Source: Haloarchaeobius amylolyticus (GTDB lineage: Archaea > Halobacteriota > Halobacteria > Halobacteriales > Natrialbaceae). From it: a DNA stretch of 64,000 nt. A program made the position numbers and the translations under genes. The notes under the pieces were generated by a model, which was not told where the DNA came from, ran no database searches, and worked only from the letters and a program-made list of their open reading frames with translations. The stretch is from positions 1,426,001-1,490,000 of the forward strand of contig NZ_JANHDH010000001.1 in the NCBI RefSeq assembly GCF_026616195.1, read 5' to 3'. This document shows, in pieces, positions 7,648-16,765 of this stretch; positions within the stretch are counted from its first letter, which is position 1; each line of letters opens with the position of its first letter.

Positions 7648-8368
7648 ACAGAATCAGTCCGGAACCGACAGCAGCGACGCCGGCGCGACGCTGCGCGCCG
7701 AGAACATCGAGAAGGCCTACGGCTCGCGGCTCCCGTTCACCCGCACGGTCGAGGTGCTGACCGGGGCGAGCATCGAGCTCCGGGCCGGCGAGATCGTCGG
7801 CATCGTCGGCGAGAACGGCTCGGGGAAGTCGACGCTGATGAAGGTCCTCGTCGGGGCACTGGAACCCGATGCCGGCGAGGTCGTCCGGAACGCGACCGTC
7901 GGCTGGTGCCCGCAGGAGACGCTCCTGTACGACCGCCTGACCGTCCGCGAGACGTTCACCCTGTTCGGCCGGGCGTACGACATGCGCGACGAGGCCATCC
8001 GGGACGCCCGCGACCGCCTCGCCGAGACGCTCGACTTCGAGCGCTTCCTCGACTACCGCGTCGACCACCTCTCGGGCGGCAACCGCCAGAAGGTGAACCT
8101 CGCCGTCTCCCTGCTGCACGACCCCGACATCCTGCTGCTGGACGAACCCTACACCGGCTTCGACTGGGAGACCTACCAGGCGTTCTGGGACCTCACCGAG
8201 GAGCTGACCGAGCGCGGCACCGGCATCGGCATCATCTCGCACCTGCTCAACGAGCACGAGCGCTTCGACCGCATCTACGAGTTGCGAGACGGGACGCTGT
8301 CGCTGCAGGACGCGGCCGAGCAGGCGGCCCAGAGCGACGACGAGCAGGAGGTGCAGGGTCGTGCCTGA
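7637..8368 (+). CDS. ABC exporter ATP-binding subunit
   Basis: 243-residue ABC ATPase. Walker A is GENGSGKST, Q-loop WCPQETLLYDRL, signature LSGGNRQKVNLA, Walker B ILLLDEPYTGFDWE, and switch His in IISHLLNEH. It groups with ABC-2 type exporters by its two downstream membrane partners; no binding protein is present. The stop overlaps the next gene's GTG by 8 bases, so translation is coupled. Substrate unknown. Confidence 0.9.
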   Translation: MPNIQNQSGTDSSDAGATLRAENIEKAYGSRLPFTRTVEVLTGASIELRAGEIVGIVGENGSGKSTLMKVLVGALEPDAGEVVRNATVGWCPQETLLYDRLTVRETFTLFGRAYDMRDEAIRDARDRLAETLDFERFLDYRVDHLSGGNRQKVNLAVSLLHDPDILLLDEPYTGFDWETYQAFWDLTEELTERGTGIGIISHLLNEHERFDRIYELRDGTLSLQDAAEQAAQSDDEQEVQGRA

Positions 8369-9083
8369 GGTCCGGACCGCCGTGGTCGCCAGCGGCCGCG
8401 AGTTCGTCCGCAAGCCCCTGAACCTCGTGCTACTCGCGGTCCTGCCGCCGGCCGTGGTCGTGGGCTACGCCGAGGCGATGGCGGTGTTCCCGGTGCTACC
8501 GGGGGTGACGGCCCCGCCGGCCACGCTCGGCCGGGTCAGCGGTGCACTGTTCGCCGCGGCCTTCCTCGCTGGCGTCGTCGGCCTGTTCCAGGTCATCAGC
8601 GCCCGCAGGGCCGACGGCAGGCTGGCCCTCGCCGGCTTCTCCAGGCGTGGCCTGCTCGCGGGGCGGTTACTCACCGTCGCCGGGGTCGGCGTCGCCGGGG
8701 CCACCGTCTCGCTGGCCGCGCTCTGGTACGGCGTCGAGCCCGAGCAGCCACTGCTGGCGTTCGGGGCGCTCGTCCTCGCCGGCCTGAGCTACGGCCTGCT
8801 CGGCGTGCTCGTCGGCTCCGTGCTCCCCCGGGAACTGGAGGGGTCGCTGGTACTGGTGTTCGCCGCGGACGTCGACGCCGCGCTCTCCTCGGGGCTGGTC
8901 GAGGGCGTCGAGAGCGTCGCCCGGTTCCTCCCGCTGCACCACGTCCACGCGGTGTTCGAGGCCGCCGTTCTGGACTCGTCGGTTCCGACGGCGGACGCCG
9001 GGCTCGCCCTCGCCTACACCGCGGTCCTGGCCGTCCTCGCCACCATCGCGTACGCCCGGCTCACCCGGGGTGGTGCGGCGTGA
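8361..9083 (+). CDS. ABC exporter permease 1
   Basis: 240 residues with about six membrane segments (starts near residues 18, 55, 90, 120, 140 and 210), the layout of ABC-2 type half permeases. GTG 8361 overlaps the ATPase gene; its end overlaps the next permease by 4 bases. It includes the amphipathic segment SARRADGRLALAGFSRRGLL that would contact the ATPase. Likely a heterodimer with the next gene product. Confidence 0.8.
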   Translation: MPEVRTAVVASGREFVRKPLNLVLLAVLPPAVVVGYAEAMAVFPVLPGVTAPPATLGRVSGALFAAAFLAGVVGLFQVISARRADGRLALAGFSRRGLLAGRLLTVAGVGVAGATVSLAALWYGVEPEQPLLAFGALVLAGLSYGLLGVLVGSVLPRELEGSLVLVFAADVDAALSSGLVEGVESVARFLPLHHVHAVFEAAVLDSSVPTADAGLALAYTAVLAVLATIAYARLTRGGAA

Positions 9084-9859
9084 GCCGGACCGGGTCGGGG
9101 CGCGGTGGGGCGGGCGGTTCCCACCTCCGAACCGTCGGCACCACGCTGGCGATGGGGCTGCGCGAGTACGCCCGGACGCCGGTCCTGCTCGCCCTGTTCG
9201 CCTTCCTCCCGGTGTACTTCGTGGCCGTGTTCGCCTCGGTCGCGCCGGCCGACGCGGTCCCGGTCCACCTCCCCGGGGGCGGGACCGCCACCCTCCCGAT
9301 GGACGAGACGATGGCCGTCCTGATGGCGCCCGTCGTCGGCGCCCTCGTCGTCGGCATCTCCGGGCTGTTCCTGATGCGGAGCGCCCAGCAGACCGACCGC
9401 CGGCTGGTCATCGCGGGCGCCGGCACCGCCGAGGTCGTCCTCTCGCGGTTCGGCCTGCTGGCCGTGGTCGCGGTGGTCGAGGCCGCCGTGACGACCGCGG
9501 TCCTGCTCGCGTTCACCGCGCCCGACCACCTGCTCGGCGTCTGGGCGGCCATCCTGCTCGGCGGCCTGACCTACGGCATGGTCGGCGTCCTCGCCGGCAT
9601 CGTCCTCGACCGGCTGCCGGGCGTCTACCTCATGCTGTTCGCGCCGACGCTCGACGCCTTCCTGTTCCAGAACCCGCTGACGGCTGAGGCTCACGACCTC
9701 GCCCCGTACATGCCCGGCCACTACGCCAGCGACCTCGTCGTGGCGAGCGCCTTCGGCAGCGGCCTGCCCGGAGACGCGCTGGCGGGCGGCCTCGCCTTCC
9801 TCGGCGTGGTCGTGGTGCTGGCCGGCGTCGCCTTCTGGCGGTCCGCCCGGCCCGCGTGA
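9080..9859 (+). CDS. ABC exporter permease 2
   Basis: 259 residues, again about six membrane segments, with the paralogous coupling region RSAQQTDRRLVIAGAGTAEV and a second conserved segment GGLTYGMVGVLAGIVLDR, matching GLSYGLLGVLVGSVLPR in permease 1. GTG 9080 overlaps the preceding stop. Third and last gene of the exporter operon. Confidence 0.8.
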   Translation: MSRTGSGRGGAGGSHLRTVGTTLAMGLREYARTPVLLALFAFLPVYFVAVFASVAPADAVPVHLPGGGTATLPMDETMAVLMAPVVGALVVGISGLFLMRSAQQTDRRLVIAGAGTAEVVLSRFGLLAVVAVVEAAVTTAVLLAFTAPDHLLGVWAAILLGGLTYGMVGVLAGIVLDRLPGVYLMLFAPTLDAFLFQNPLTAEAHDLAPYMPGHYASDLVVASAFGSGLPGDALAGGLAFLGVVVVLAGVAFWRSARPA

Positions 9860-9875
9860 AGCCACGGCATCCAAA

Positions 9876-9882
9876 CGTTTAC
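9876..9882 (+). promoter_or_regulatory. TATA-like box of the amidohydrolase gene
   Basis: CGTTTAC centred 28 bases before ATG 9908, consistent with a leaderless transcript separate from the exporter operon. Confidence 0.45.
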
Positions 9883-9907
9883 CCACCAGCGCGTCGCCCC
9901 CTGAACT

Positions 9908-11443
9908 ATGACAGACGCCGCGGACCTCGTGCTGACGAACGCGGAGGTCCACACCCTGACGGAACCGGACGAGACCGCCGAGGCGGTCGCGGTCCGCGAC
10001 GGCCGCATCGTCCGCGTCGCCGACGCCTACGAGGTCGACTTCCTCGTCGGCGTCGACACCGAGGTCGTCGACTGCGACGGCCGGGTCGTCCTCCCCGGGT
10101 TCGTCGACGCCCACACGCACATGCAACAGCTCGGCCAGTACCAGGTCCACGCCGACCTGGGCGAGGTCGACTCGCCCGGGCACGCGGTCGACCTGCTCGC
10201 CAGCGAGGCCCACGACGACCGCGAGTGGATCCTCGGCTTCGGCTGGGACGAGTCCGGCTGGAGCGAGGACCGCTATCTCACCCGTGAGGACCTCGATTCC
10301 GTGAGCGAGGAGCGCCCGGTCGCCGCGGTCAGAGTCGACATGCACACCGCGGCGCTGAACTCGGTCGCGCTGGACCGCCTGCGCGGCGAGATGCCGGAAG
10401 AGGACGTCCGGACCGACGAGGACGGCGAGCCGACCGGCGTGGTCGTCGAGGACGCCATCGAGCCGGTGTGGGACGCCATCGACCCCGACCCCGCCGAGAC
10501 GCGAGAACTCCTGCGGGCCGCCCAGCAGTACGCGGTCGAACGCGGCGTGACGGGGGTACACGACATGGTCCGCCAGAGCCACGCGCCGCGGGCCTACCGC
10601 GAACTGGAGCAGGCGGGCGAGCTGGACATACGGGTGCGCATCAACTACTGGAGCGACCACCTCGACGCGGTTCAGGAGGTCGGCCTGCGGACGAACCACG
10701 GCAGCGAGAAGGTCGAGACGGGCGCCATCAAGTCCTTCACCGACGGGAGCTTCGGCGGCCGGACCGCGAAGCTCTCCGAACCCTACGCCGACGCCGGGGA
10801 CGAGACCGGTACCTGGGTCGTCGAGCCCGACGACCTCCACGACATCGCTCGACAGGCAGACGAAGCGGACCTCCAGCTGACCGTCCACGCCATCGGCGAC
10901 GAGGCCATCACGGTCACGCTGGACGCCTTCGAGGATACGGAAGACCCGGGCGAGGCCCGCCACCGCGTCGAGCACGTCGAACTGGTCACCGACGAGCACA
11001 TCGAGCGGTTCGCCGAGCTCGACGTGGTCGCCTCCTGCCAGCCGAACTTCCTCCAGTGGGCCGGCGAGGACGGGCTGTACCAGTCCCGGTTAGGGACCGA
11101 GCGCCGCGAGCAGTCGAACCGCTACCGCGACCTGCTCGACGCTGGCGTCCACCTCGCCTTTTCCAGCGACGTGATGCCGATGGACCCGCTACTCGGCGTC
11201 GACTACGCGGTGAACGCACCCGCCGAGAGCCAGCGGTTGACTGTGACTGAAGCACTCCGCGCGTACACTCTCGGGGGCGCGTACGCGGGCTTCGCCGAGG
11301 ACCGACGCGGGACCATCGAGGTGGGCAAGCAGGCTGACTTCACTATTCTGGACGAATCGCCGTGGGAGCACGAGGAGTCGATTCGCGACATCGACGTGTC
11401 GATGACGGTCGTGGGCGGCGAGGTCGTCCACGACGGGCGGTAG
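9908..11443 (+). CDS. YtcJ-like metal-dependent amidohydrolase
   Basis: 511-residue amidohydrolase-3 family protein, a TIM-barrel hydrolase with N- and C-terminal beta-sandwich parts. Metal ligands: HxH in VDAHTHMQQLGQ (about residue 72), a likely carbamylated Lys in AIKSFTDGSFGGRTAKL (about 278), His in VHAIGDEAI (about 326), HVE in RHRVEHVELV (about 356), and Asp in FSSDVMPMDPLLGV (about 421). The fold family includes N-substituted formamide deformylase and other C-N hydrolases; the substrate cannot be read. No export signal. Confidence 0.85.
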   Translation: MTDAADLVLTNAEVHTLTEPDETAEAVAVRDGRIVRVADAYEVDFLVGVDTEVVDCDGRVVLPGFVDAHTHMQQLGQYQVHADLGEVDSPGHAVDLLASEAHDDREWILGFGWDESGWSEDRYLTREDLDSVSEERPVAAVRVDMHTAALNSVALDRLRGEMPEEDVRTDEDGEPTGVVVEDAIEPVWDAIDPDPAETRELLRAAQQYAVERGVTGVHDMVRQSHAPRAYRELEQAGELDIRVRINYWSDHLDAVQEVGLRTNHGSEKVETGAIKSFTDGSFGGRTAKLSEPYADAGDETGTWVVEPDDLHDIARQADEADLQLTVHAIGDEAITVTLDAFEDTEDPGEARHRVEHVELVTDEHIERFAELDVVASCQPNFLQWAGEDGLYQSRLGTERREQSNRYRDLLDAGVHLAFSSDVMPMDPLLGVDYAVNAPAESQRLTVTEALRAYTLGGAYAGFAEDRRGTIEVGKQADFTILDESPWEHEESIRDIDVSMTVVGGEVVHDGR

Positions 11444-11500
11444 TCGCCACACACCGGCCCCACCGCCACCGTTTTCTGTCGGTTGGCAGAACCGTCGAGC

Positions 11501-11866
11501 ATGCCCTCCGCCCTCCTCACCAGCCTGCGCGAGCGACGGTTCGCCGCGCTGGCCCTCTCGGTCTCGCTCGGACTCTGCGCCGCAGCCGGGGCGTTCGTCA
11601 CGCTCGGCGAATCCACCCTGCTGGTCCCGCTCCTCGTCGGTGTCGGCGGCACCGCCTACTACCTGCTGTACCACGGCCACCGGCTCTCCCTGCAGGAGCA
11701 GGACTTCGGCAGGGGCGTCCTCCGGGTGTTCGCCCTGATCGTCCTGGTCGACCTCGTCACGACCGGTGGCGAGCCCCTCGCAGAGGCGCTGTCGACCGCG
11801 ATTGCGGTCGCCGGCCTCGCGACGGTCTTCGCGTTCACGGTCCAGCTCGACCACGCCGAGCAGTGA
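11501..11866 (+). CDS. Small membrane protein, unknown function
   Basis: 121 residues with four hydrophobic segments (about 15-37, 40-60, 73-92 and 97-115) separated by short charged turns such as HGHRLSLQEQDFGRG. No recognised family. ATG 11501 is chosen because a T-rich TATA-like stretch (CGTTTTCTG, about 11469-11477) lies 28 bases upstream; the in-frame start at 11483 would be too close to it. Confidence 0.6.
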   Translation: MPSALLTSLRERRFAALALSVSLGLCAAAGAFVTLGESTLLVPLLVGVGGTAYYLLYHGHRLSLQEQDFGRGVLRVFALIVLVDLVTTGGEPLAEALSTAIAVAGLATVFAFTVQLDHAEQ

Positions 11867-11890
11867 CCACCGAAGTCGATTCGTCATAGA

Positions 11891-11908
11891 AACCCGGTGA
11901 ACCGGGTT
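11891..11908. terminator. Perfect 8-bp inverted repeat after the membrane protein gene
   Basis: AACCCGGT-GA-ACCGGGTT. It lies 25 bases after the stop at 11866, so a 3'-end hairpin is most likely; a protein-binding site for the nad promoter is the alternative. Confidence 0.4.
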
Positions 11909-11977
11909 GGTTCTCATCGTTCACTCGGTCTGTAGTTTATTCCTCACGCGACGGGGTGTACCCGACAGTATGCACTC

Positions 11978-12038
11978 TGATAGCACTATCAAGTGGTGGT
12001 AATCCCCCATACCAGACTATCGAAGAGAAAATTTCTTC
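11978..12038. promoter_or_regulatory. Candidate operators upstream of nadA
   Basis: Two palindromes in the nadA leader: TGATAG-CA-CTATCA (11978-11991, perfect 6-bp arms) and GAAGA..TCTTC (12022-12038, AT-rich centre). A TTTATT box at about 11936-11941 could start the transcript near 11965, which would place the first palindrome just downstream of the start, a repressor position. This suggests control of NAD synthesis, but no regulator gene is linked. Confidence 0.35.
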
Positions 12039-12082
12039 AATACGGGCCTCTGACGGGCTAGGTAACCACAGGTGTCCAGACC

Positions 12083-13216
12083 GTGCCAAAGATGGAAACT
12101 GCGAACTTCGAGACGGAGCTGAGTCTCTTCAAGTACGACAATCTCGAACAGCTCCCGCCGGAGTACCGCGAACTCACGGAAGACGAACGGACCGAACGCA
12201 TCGAGGCCGCGAAGGCCGAACTCGGCGACGACGTGGTCATCCTCGGCCACAACTACCAGCGCCGCGAGATCGTCGACCACTCGGACTTCATCGGTGACTC
12301 CTACCAGCTGAGCGTCGAGGCGGCCAACGCCGACGCGAAGTACGTCGTCTTCGGGGGTGTGACGTTCATGGCGGAGTCGGCCGACATCATCACCGACGAC
12401 GGCCAGACCGTCATCCTGCCGAGCATGGAGGCCTCCTGCCCGATGGCCGGGATGGCCGAGGCGCTGCAGGTCGACGCCGCCTGGGAGGAGATCACGAGTG
12501 CGGCGCCCGACGCCGACATCATCCCCATCACGTACATGAACAGCTACGCCGACCTGAAGGCGTTCTGCGCCGAGCAGGGCGGGCTGGTCTGTACGTCCTC
12601 GAACGCCCACCGCGCCTTCGAGTGGGCCTTCGAGCGCGGCGACAAGGTGCTGTTCCTGCCGGACAAGCACCTCGGCGAGAACACGGCCCACCGGCTCGGC
12701 ATGCAGGACAACATGGCCGAGTGGGACCCGTGGGACCCCGAGGGCAAGGACGCCGAGCAGGTCGCGAAGTCGGACATCATCCTCTGGGACGGCTACTGCC
12801 AGGTCCACGAGCGCTTCCGCGTCGACCACATCGAGCAGGTGCGCGAGGACCACCCGGACGCGAAGGTCATCGTCCACCCCGAGTGCCGCCGCGAGGTCGT
12901 CGAGGCCGCCGACAAGTCGGGGAGCACGGCGACTATCACGGAGACGGTCGAGAACGCCGACCCCGGCGAGACGTGGGCCATCGGCACGGAGATACACCTC
13001 ACGAACCACCTCCAGCGCTGGCACCCAGAGGTGAACGTGCTTCCCCTCTGTGGCGACGCCTGCATGGACTGCAACGCGATGCGCCAGATCGACCCGAACT
13101 ACCTGACGTGGGTGCTGGAGGAACTGGTCGCGGGCCGCGAGCGCAACGTCATCGAGGTCGCCCCGGAGGAGAAGGAACTGGCGAAGGTGGCGCTGGACCG
13201 GATGCTGGAGGTGTAG
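12083..13216 (+). CDS. nadA: Quinolinate synthase NadA
   Basis: 377 residues. Condenses iminoaspartate with dihydroxyacetone phosphate to quinolinate using a [4Fe-4S] cluster, step two of de novo NAD synthesis. Key segments: [30 protein letters not shown], cluster cysteines in [18 protein letters not shown] and [12 protein letters not shown], and [13 protein letters not shown]. Start GTG 12083 (ATG 12092 also possible). First gene of nadABC, 4 bases before nadB. Confidence 0.96.
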   Translation: MPKMETANFETELSLFKYDNLEQLPPEYRELTEDERTERIEAAKAELGDDVVILGHNYQRREIVDHSDFIGDSYQLSVEAANADAKYVVFGGVTFMAESADIITDDGQTVILPSMEASCPMAGMAEALQVDAAWEEITSAAPDADIIPITYMNSYADLKAFCAEQGGLVCTSSNAHRAFEWAFERGDKVLFLPDKHLGENTAHRLGMQDNMAEWDPWDPEGKDAEQVAKSDIILWDGYCQVHERFRVDHIEQVREDHPDAKVIVHPECRREVVEAADKSGSTATITETVENADPGETWAIGTEIHLTNHLQRWHPEVNVLPLCGDACMDCNAMRQIDPNYLTWVLEELVAGRERNVIEVAPEEKELAKVALDRMLEV

Positions 13217-13220
13217 CGAT

Positions 13221-14729
13221 ATGAGACAGACAGAAGTCCTCGTCGTCGGCACCGGCATCGCGGGCTGTGCCGCCGCCCTCGGCGCGGCCCGCGAGGGCGC
13301 GAACGTCCTCGTCGTCACCAAGGCGGAGCGCCCCGAGGACGCCTCCTCGGACTGGGCGCAGGGCGGCATCTCGACCACGGGCACCGACCCCGAGCGGTTC
13401 AAACAGGACATCCTTGCGGCCAGCGCGGACACCGCCGACGAGGCCGCGGTCGACGTGCTGGTCGAGAACGCGGACGACGCAGTCGAGGACGTGCTGGTCG
13501 ACACCCTCGGCGTGGAGTTCGACCTCGACGCCGAGACCGACGAGTTCGACTACACCCGCGAGGCGGCCCACTCCGAGGAGCGCATCCTCCATGTCGACGC
13601 CTCCACGGGCAAGCACATCCTCCGGCCGTTCCTCCGCTACCTCGACGACCACGAGAACGTCGAGATACTGGAGGACACCGCGGCCCTCCAGCTCATCACC
13701 CACGAGGGCCGGGTCCACGGCGCCATGCTGGACACCGAGACGACGGGTGAGCCCGTCTTCGCAGGCACCACCGTCCTCGCCACCGGCGGCATCGGCGACC
13801 TGTTCGCGCGCAGCACGAACCCCGCCGGTTCGACCGGTGACGGCATCGCGATGGCCGCCCTCGCGGGCGCCGACGTGGCCGACATGGAGTTCGTGCAGTT
13901 CCACCCGACGGCCTTCGCAGGGGAGGAGCCGTTCCTGCTCTCGGAAGCGGTCCGCGGGGAGGGCGGCCTCCTCCGGAATGCAGAAGGAGAGCGCTTCATG
14001 CCCGACTACCACCCGGACGCCGAACTCGCGCCGCGCGACGTGGTCGCCCGGGCGGTCCAGGACGAGATAGACGCCACGGGCGAGGTGACCCTCGACGTGT
14101 CCACCCTCGAGGAACCCTTCGCGGAGGCGTTCCCCGACCTCGCCGCGAAGTGCGAGGAGCACGACGTGGACTGGGAATCCGGCATCCCCGTCGCCCCCTG
14201 CGAGCACTTCCTCTGCGGGGGCGTCGACGTTGACGACCGTGGGCAGACCACCCTCGACCGGCTCTACGCCGTCGGGGAGTGCGCCCGGACCGGCGTCCAC
14301 GGCGCGAACCGCCTCGCCAGCACGAGCCTGCTCGAAGGGCTCGTCTGGGGGCTGCGCGCCGGCGAGGACGCGGTCGGCGTGGAGCCGGAGCCGGTCGAGG
14401 CCCCGGACCTGCTCGACCGCGACCCGGACCTTCCACCCCGGTTCGCCGCCGAGAAGTTCCACCGCCTCCGGCACGTGATGGACGAGTATCTCGGCCTCCG
14501 GCGCGACCCGGCAGACATGGCCCGCGCCCAGGGTGTGCTCCGCCGGCTCAAGGGCGAGGTCGACGCCTACATCCGGACCCGCACCGCGCGAGACCTCTAC
14601 GAGCTCCGGAACGCGAGCGTCACGGCCCTGCTCGTCGCCCGGGCGGCCGCCGACAACGAGGAGAGCGTCGGCTGTCACTACGTCGTCGAGGCGGCCGACG
14701 AGGAAGCCACCGCGACCGCGGACGACTGA
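13221..14729 (+). CDS. nadB: L-aspartate oxidase NadB
   Basis: 502-residue flavoprotein oxidising L-aspartate to iminoaspartate for NadA. FAD-binding N-terminus [15 protein letters not shown], then [48 protein letters not shown], the active-site segment [13 protein letters not shown], and the flavin cap [22 protein letters not shown]-terminal helical domain completes the succinate dehydrogenase/fumarate reductase flavoprotein fold. Cytoplasmic; sits between nadA and nadC in one operon. Confidence 0.95.
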   Translation: MRQTEVLVVGTGIAGCAAALGAAREGANVLVVTKAERPEDASSDWAQGGISTTGTDPERFKQDILAASADTADEAAVDVLVENADDAVEDVLVDTLGVEFDLDAETDEFDYTREAAHSEERILHVDASTGKHILRPFLRYLDDHENVEILEDTAALQLITHEGRVHGAMLDTETTGEPVFAGTTVLATGGIGDLFARSTNPAGSTGDGIAMAALAGADVADMEFVQFHPTAFAGEEPFLLSEAVRGEGGLLRNAEGERFMPDYHPDAELAPRDVVARAVQDEIDATGEVTLDVSTLEEPFAEAFPDLAAKCEEHDVDWESGIPVAPCEHFLCGGVDVDDRGQTTLDRLYAVGECARTGVHGANRLASTSLLEGLVWGLRAGEDAVGVEPEPVEAPDLLDRDPDLPPRFAAEKFHRLRHVMDEYLGLRRDPADMARAQGVLRRLKGEVDAYIRTRTARDLYELRNASVTALLVARAAADNEESVGCHYVVEAADEEATATADD

Positions 14730-14748
14730 TGGGAGGCGAGTGAGACAG

Positions 14749-15558
14749 ATGATCCACGACTCCCAGATAGAGCAGTGGTTCCGGGAGGACCTCGGCCACC
14801 ACGACGTGACGAACGAGGTGCCCGGCGAGACGACGGGGAGACTCGTCGCCAAGGAGCCCGGCGTCGTCGCCGGGATGGCCGCCGCCGAGCGGGTCTTCGA
14901 CTACGTCGGCGTCGACGTGCTGGAGACGACAGAAGACGGCACTCGAATCGAGTCGGGCGACGTGGTGCTTCGCGTTTCGGGCCCGGCGAAGGCCGTCCTC
15001 CGCGCCGAGCGCATCGCCGTCAACGTCGTCGGACACGCCTCCGGCGTCGCGAGCCGCACCCGCAAGGCGGTCGACGCGGCCCGCGAGGTCGACGACGAGG
15101 TGCGAATCGCGGCGACCCGCAAGACCACACCCGGTCTGCGCGGCATCGAGAAGCGCGCCGTCGTCGCCGGCGGGGGCGACACCCACCGGCTCGACCTCTC
15201 GCACATGGTCATGGTGAAGGACAACCACGTCGCCGAGATGGGCCTGGAAGGTGCCATCGCGCACTTCCGCGACCGCGTCTCGTTCGCGACGAAGATCGAG
15301 GTCGAGGTCGAGGAACCCGAGGACGCGCCGACGGCCGCCGAGGCCGGCGCCGACATCGTCCTGCTCGACAACATGCGCCCCGAGACGACGACCGAGGCCG
15401 TCGACCTGCTGCCCGGGGGGGTCCTCGCCGAGGCCTCCGGTGGCATCACGCTGGCGACCGTTCCCGACTACGCCACGACCGGCGTCGACGTAATCTCGAT
15501 GGGGTCGCTGACCCACTCCGCGGCGAGTCTGGACTACTCGTTCCGGACCGGCGAGTGA
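14749..15558 (+). CDS. nadC: Nicotinate-nucleotide pyrophosphorylase NadC
   Basis: 269 residues. Quinolinate phosphoribosyltransferase: quinolinate + PRPP to nicotinate mononucleotide, CO2 and PPi. Signatures: the PRPP/quinolinate-binding basic stretch AATRKTTPGLRGIEKRAV, GGGDTHRLDLSHMVMVKDNH, KIEVEVEE, LLDNMRPE, and C-terminal ASGGIT..GVDVISMGSLTHS. ATG 14749 gives the family-typical start IHDSQIEQWFREDLG. A 3'-end copy of this gene is present 1.1 kb downstream. Confidence 0.96.
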   Translation: MIHDSQIEQWFREDLGHHDVTNEVPGETTGRLVAKEPGVVAGMAAAERVFDYVGVDVLETTEDGTRIESGDVVLRVSGPAKAVLRAERIAVNVVGHASGVASRTRKAVDAAREVDDEVRIAATRKTTPGLRGIEKRAVVAGGGDTHRLDLSHMVMVKDNHVAEMGLEGAIAHFRDRVSFATKIEVEVEEPEDAPTAAEAGADIVLLDNMRPETTTEAVDLLPGGVLAEASGGITLATVPDYATTGVDVISMGSLTHSAASLDYSFRTGE

Positions 15559-15714
15559 GGTCGGGACGGCCAGCACGGCCGGGTACTCCACGGGGATCCA
15601 GGGCATCGCACACGGAACACCCCAGTTTTTTGAACAGTGCAGTGGTACCTATGGGCATGGTGTCTGAATGGGGAGGGCCGAGGGCAGTCCTCGGAGTCAC
15701 GGGAGGGGCGAGCG

Positions 15715-16533
15715 ATGGTTCGTAAACGTACCTACTACCGGGTGGCGTCGGTGCTCTGGTTCTTCGGGTCCATGGTGGGGTTCATCGCGGTGGGGCTCGG
15801 GATGCTCGAGCCGACCGTCCCCGCGTCGCTGGTCCCCAGTCGGGCCGTCGCCTTCGGGGGCGGAGTCGGCGTGGGGCTCGCCGGGCTGGCGGTCATCCAG
15901 TTCTTCAGGGGGAGAGCCTGGGTCCGGGCGGGTCGGGGTGCGGACCTCTCGACCCAGGAGCTCGCGCTGCCACTCCGGACGCCCGACCTCGCGGGCGAGG
16001 TCGACGGCCGACCCGTCCGGGCGTACACGCTCAGCCGGTCGACCGGGAGCGGGGAGTCGAGTAGCAAGACGACGTACACCCGCGTCGAGGCCGACCTGGA
16101 CGAACCGGCCAGGACTGGCTGTCTGGTCTACCCCCACGGCGACGCGAGTGCCGGCGACGAGGCGCTGCGGGACCTCCAGCTCCCGGCCGCCACCGTCGAC
16201 GGCGTGCTCGCCATGGGACCGTCGGCGGAGTTCGCCCGGGCGGTCCTCACGCCGGCCGTCGTCGACACCCTCGGAGAGGCCGACTCCGTCGGTGGCGTGT
16301 ACGTGGGCGACGCCGGCGGGCTGGTGCAGCAGCTGGTGGCCGAGGAGGACAGCGTGCTCCTGGGCGCCGTGGCGAAGCGAGCCATGCAGTCGCTCCCCGG
16401 CGGCGAGTCGTCGGCCGGCATCGAGACGAAAGGGGCGGTCCTCGACGCGGACATGCTGGCCGAACAGACGCGGGCCGTCGCCACCGTCGCCGAGGGGTTC
16501 GAGGAGGCCGCCAGAACCGTCGAGCCCGTCTGA
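15715..16533 (+). CDS. Membrane-anchored protein, unknown function
   Basis: 272 residues. Two hydrophobic segments at the N-terminus (about 9-30 and 43-63), then a soluble domain of about 200 residues with TPDLAGEVDGRPVRAYTLSR, a Ser/Thr-rich turn, and long helices toward the end (AEQTRAVATVAEGFEEAART). No family recognised. A GGAGGGG tract 9-10 bases before ATG 15715 is a strong Shine-Dalgarno, so it is probably translated from a leadered message. It is bracketed by nadC and a copy of the nadC 3' end, suggesting it arrived with, or caused, that duplication. Confidence 0.65.
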   Translation: MVRKRTYYRVASVLWFFGSMVGFIAVGLGMLEPTVPASLVPSRAVAFGGGVGVGLAGLAVIQFFRGRAWVRAGRGADLSTQELALPLRTPDLAGEVDGRPVRAYTLSRSTGSGESSSKTTYTRVEADLDEPARTGCLVYPHGDASAGDEALRDLQLPAATVDGVLAMGPSAEFARAVLTPAVVDTLGEADSVGGVYVGDAGGLVQQLVAEEDSVLLGAVAKRAMQSLPGGESSAGIETKGAVLDADMLAEQTRAVATVAEGFEEAARTVEPV

Positions 16534-16565
16534 CGGGCTATCCCTCGCCCTCGGATGGGAACGGT

Positions 16566-16702
16566 TCGCCGAGGAATCCGGTGGCATCACACTGGCGACC
16601 CTTCCCGACTGTGCTACGACCGGCGTCGACGTCATCTCGATGGGGTCGCCGACGCACTCCGCGGCGACTCGGGACTACTCGTTCCGGACTGAGGAGCCCT
16701 GA
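16566..16702 (+). pseudogene. Duplicated 3' end of nadC (gene remnant)
   Basis: About 125 of these bases align without gaps to nadC 15425-15552 with roughly a dozen mismatches, at a constant offset of 1141 bases. Translated in the nadC frame it reads ESGGITLATLPD then TTGVDVISMGSPTHSAA and DYSFRT, ending at TGA 16702. There is no start codon or upstream nadC sequence, so it is a non-functional fragment. Mismatches fall at both silent and replacement positions, so it is not very recent. Confidence 0.85.
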
Positions 16703-16734
16703 CAGAACATATACAAGAATCGGTTTCAGAAAAC

Positions 16735-16741
16735 GGTTTAG
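16735..16741 (+). promoter_or_regulatory. TATA-like box of the MFS gene
   Basis: GGTTTAG centred 28 bases before GTG 16766, which supports that unusual start codon for a leaderless message. Confidence 0.45.
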
Positions 16742-16765
16742 GGGCTGCCACGACGATGCTTCGGC

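Noticed and set aside
9014-10999. 661-residue frame opposite the amidohydrolase and permease
   Set aside because: Shadow of two supported genes; composition unlike an acidic haloarchaeal protein.
12083-15558. Riboswitch in the nad leader
   Set aside because: Only simple palindromes are visible; no known riboswitch architecture could be recognised.
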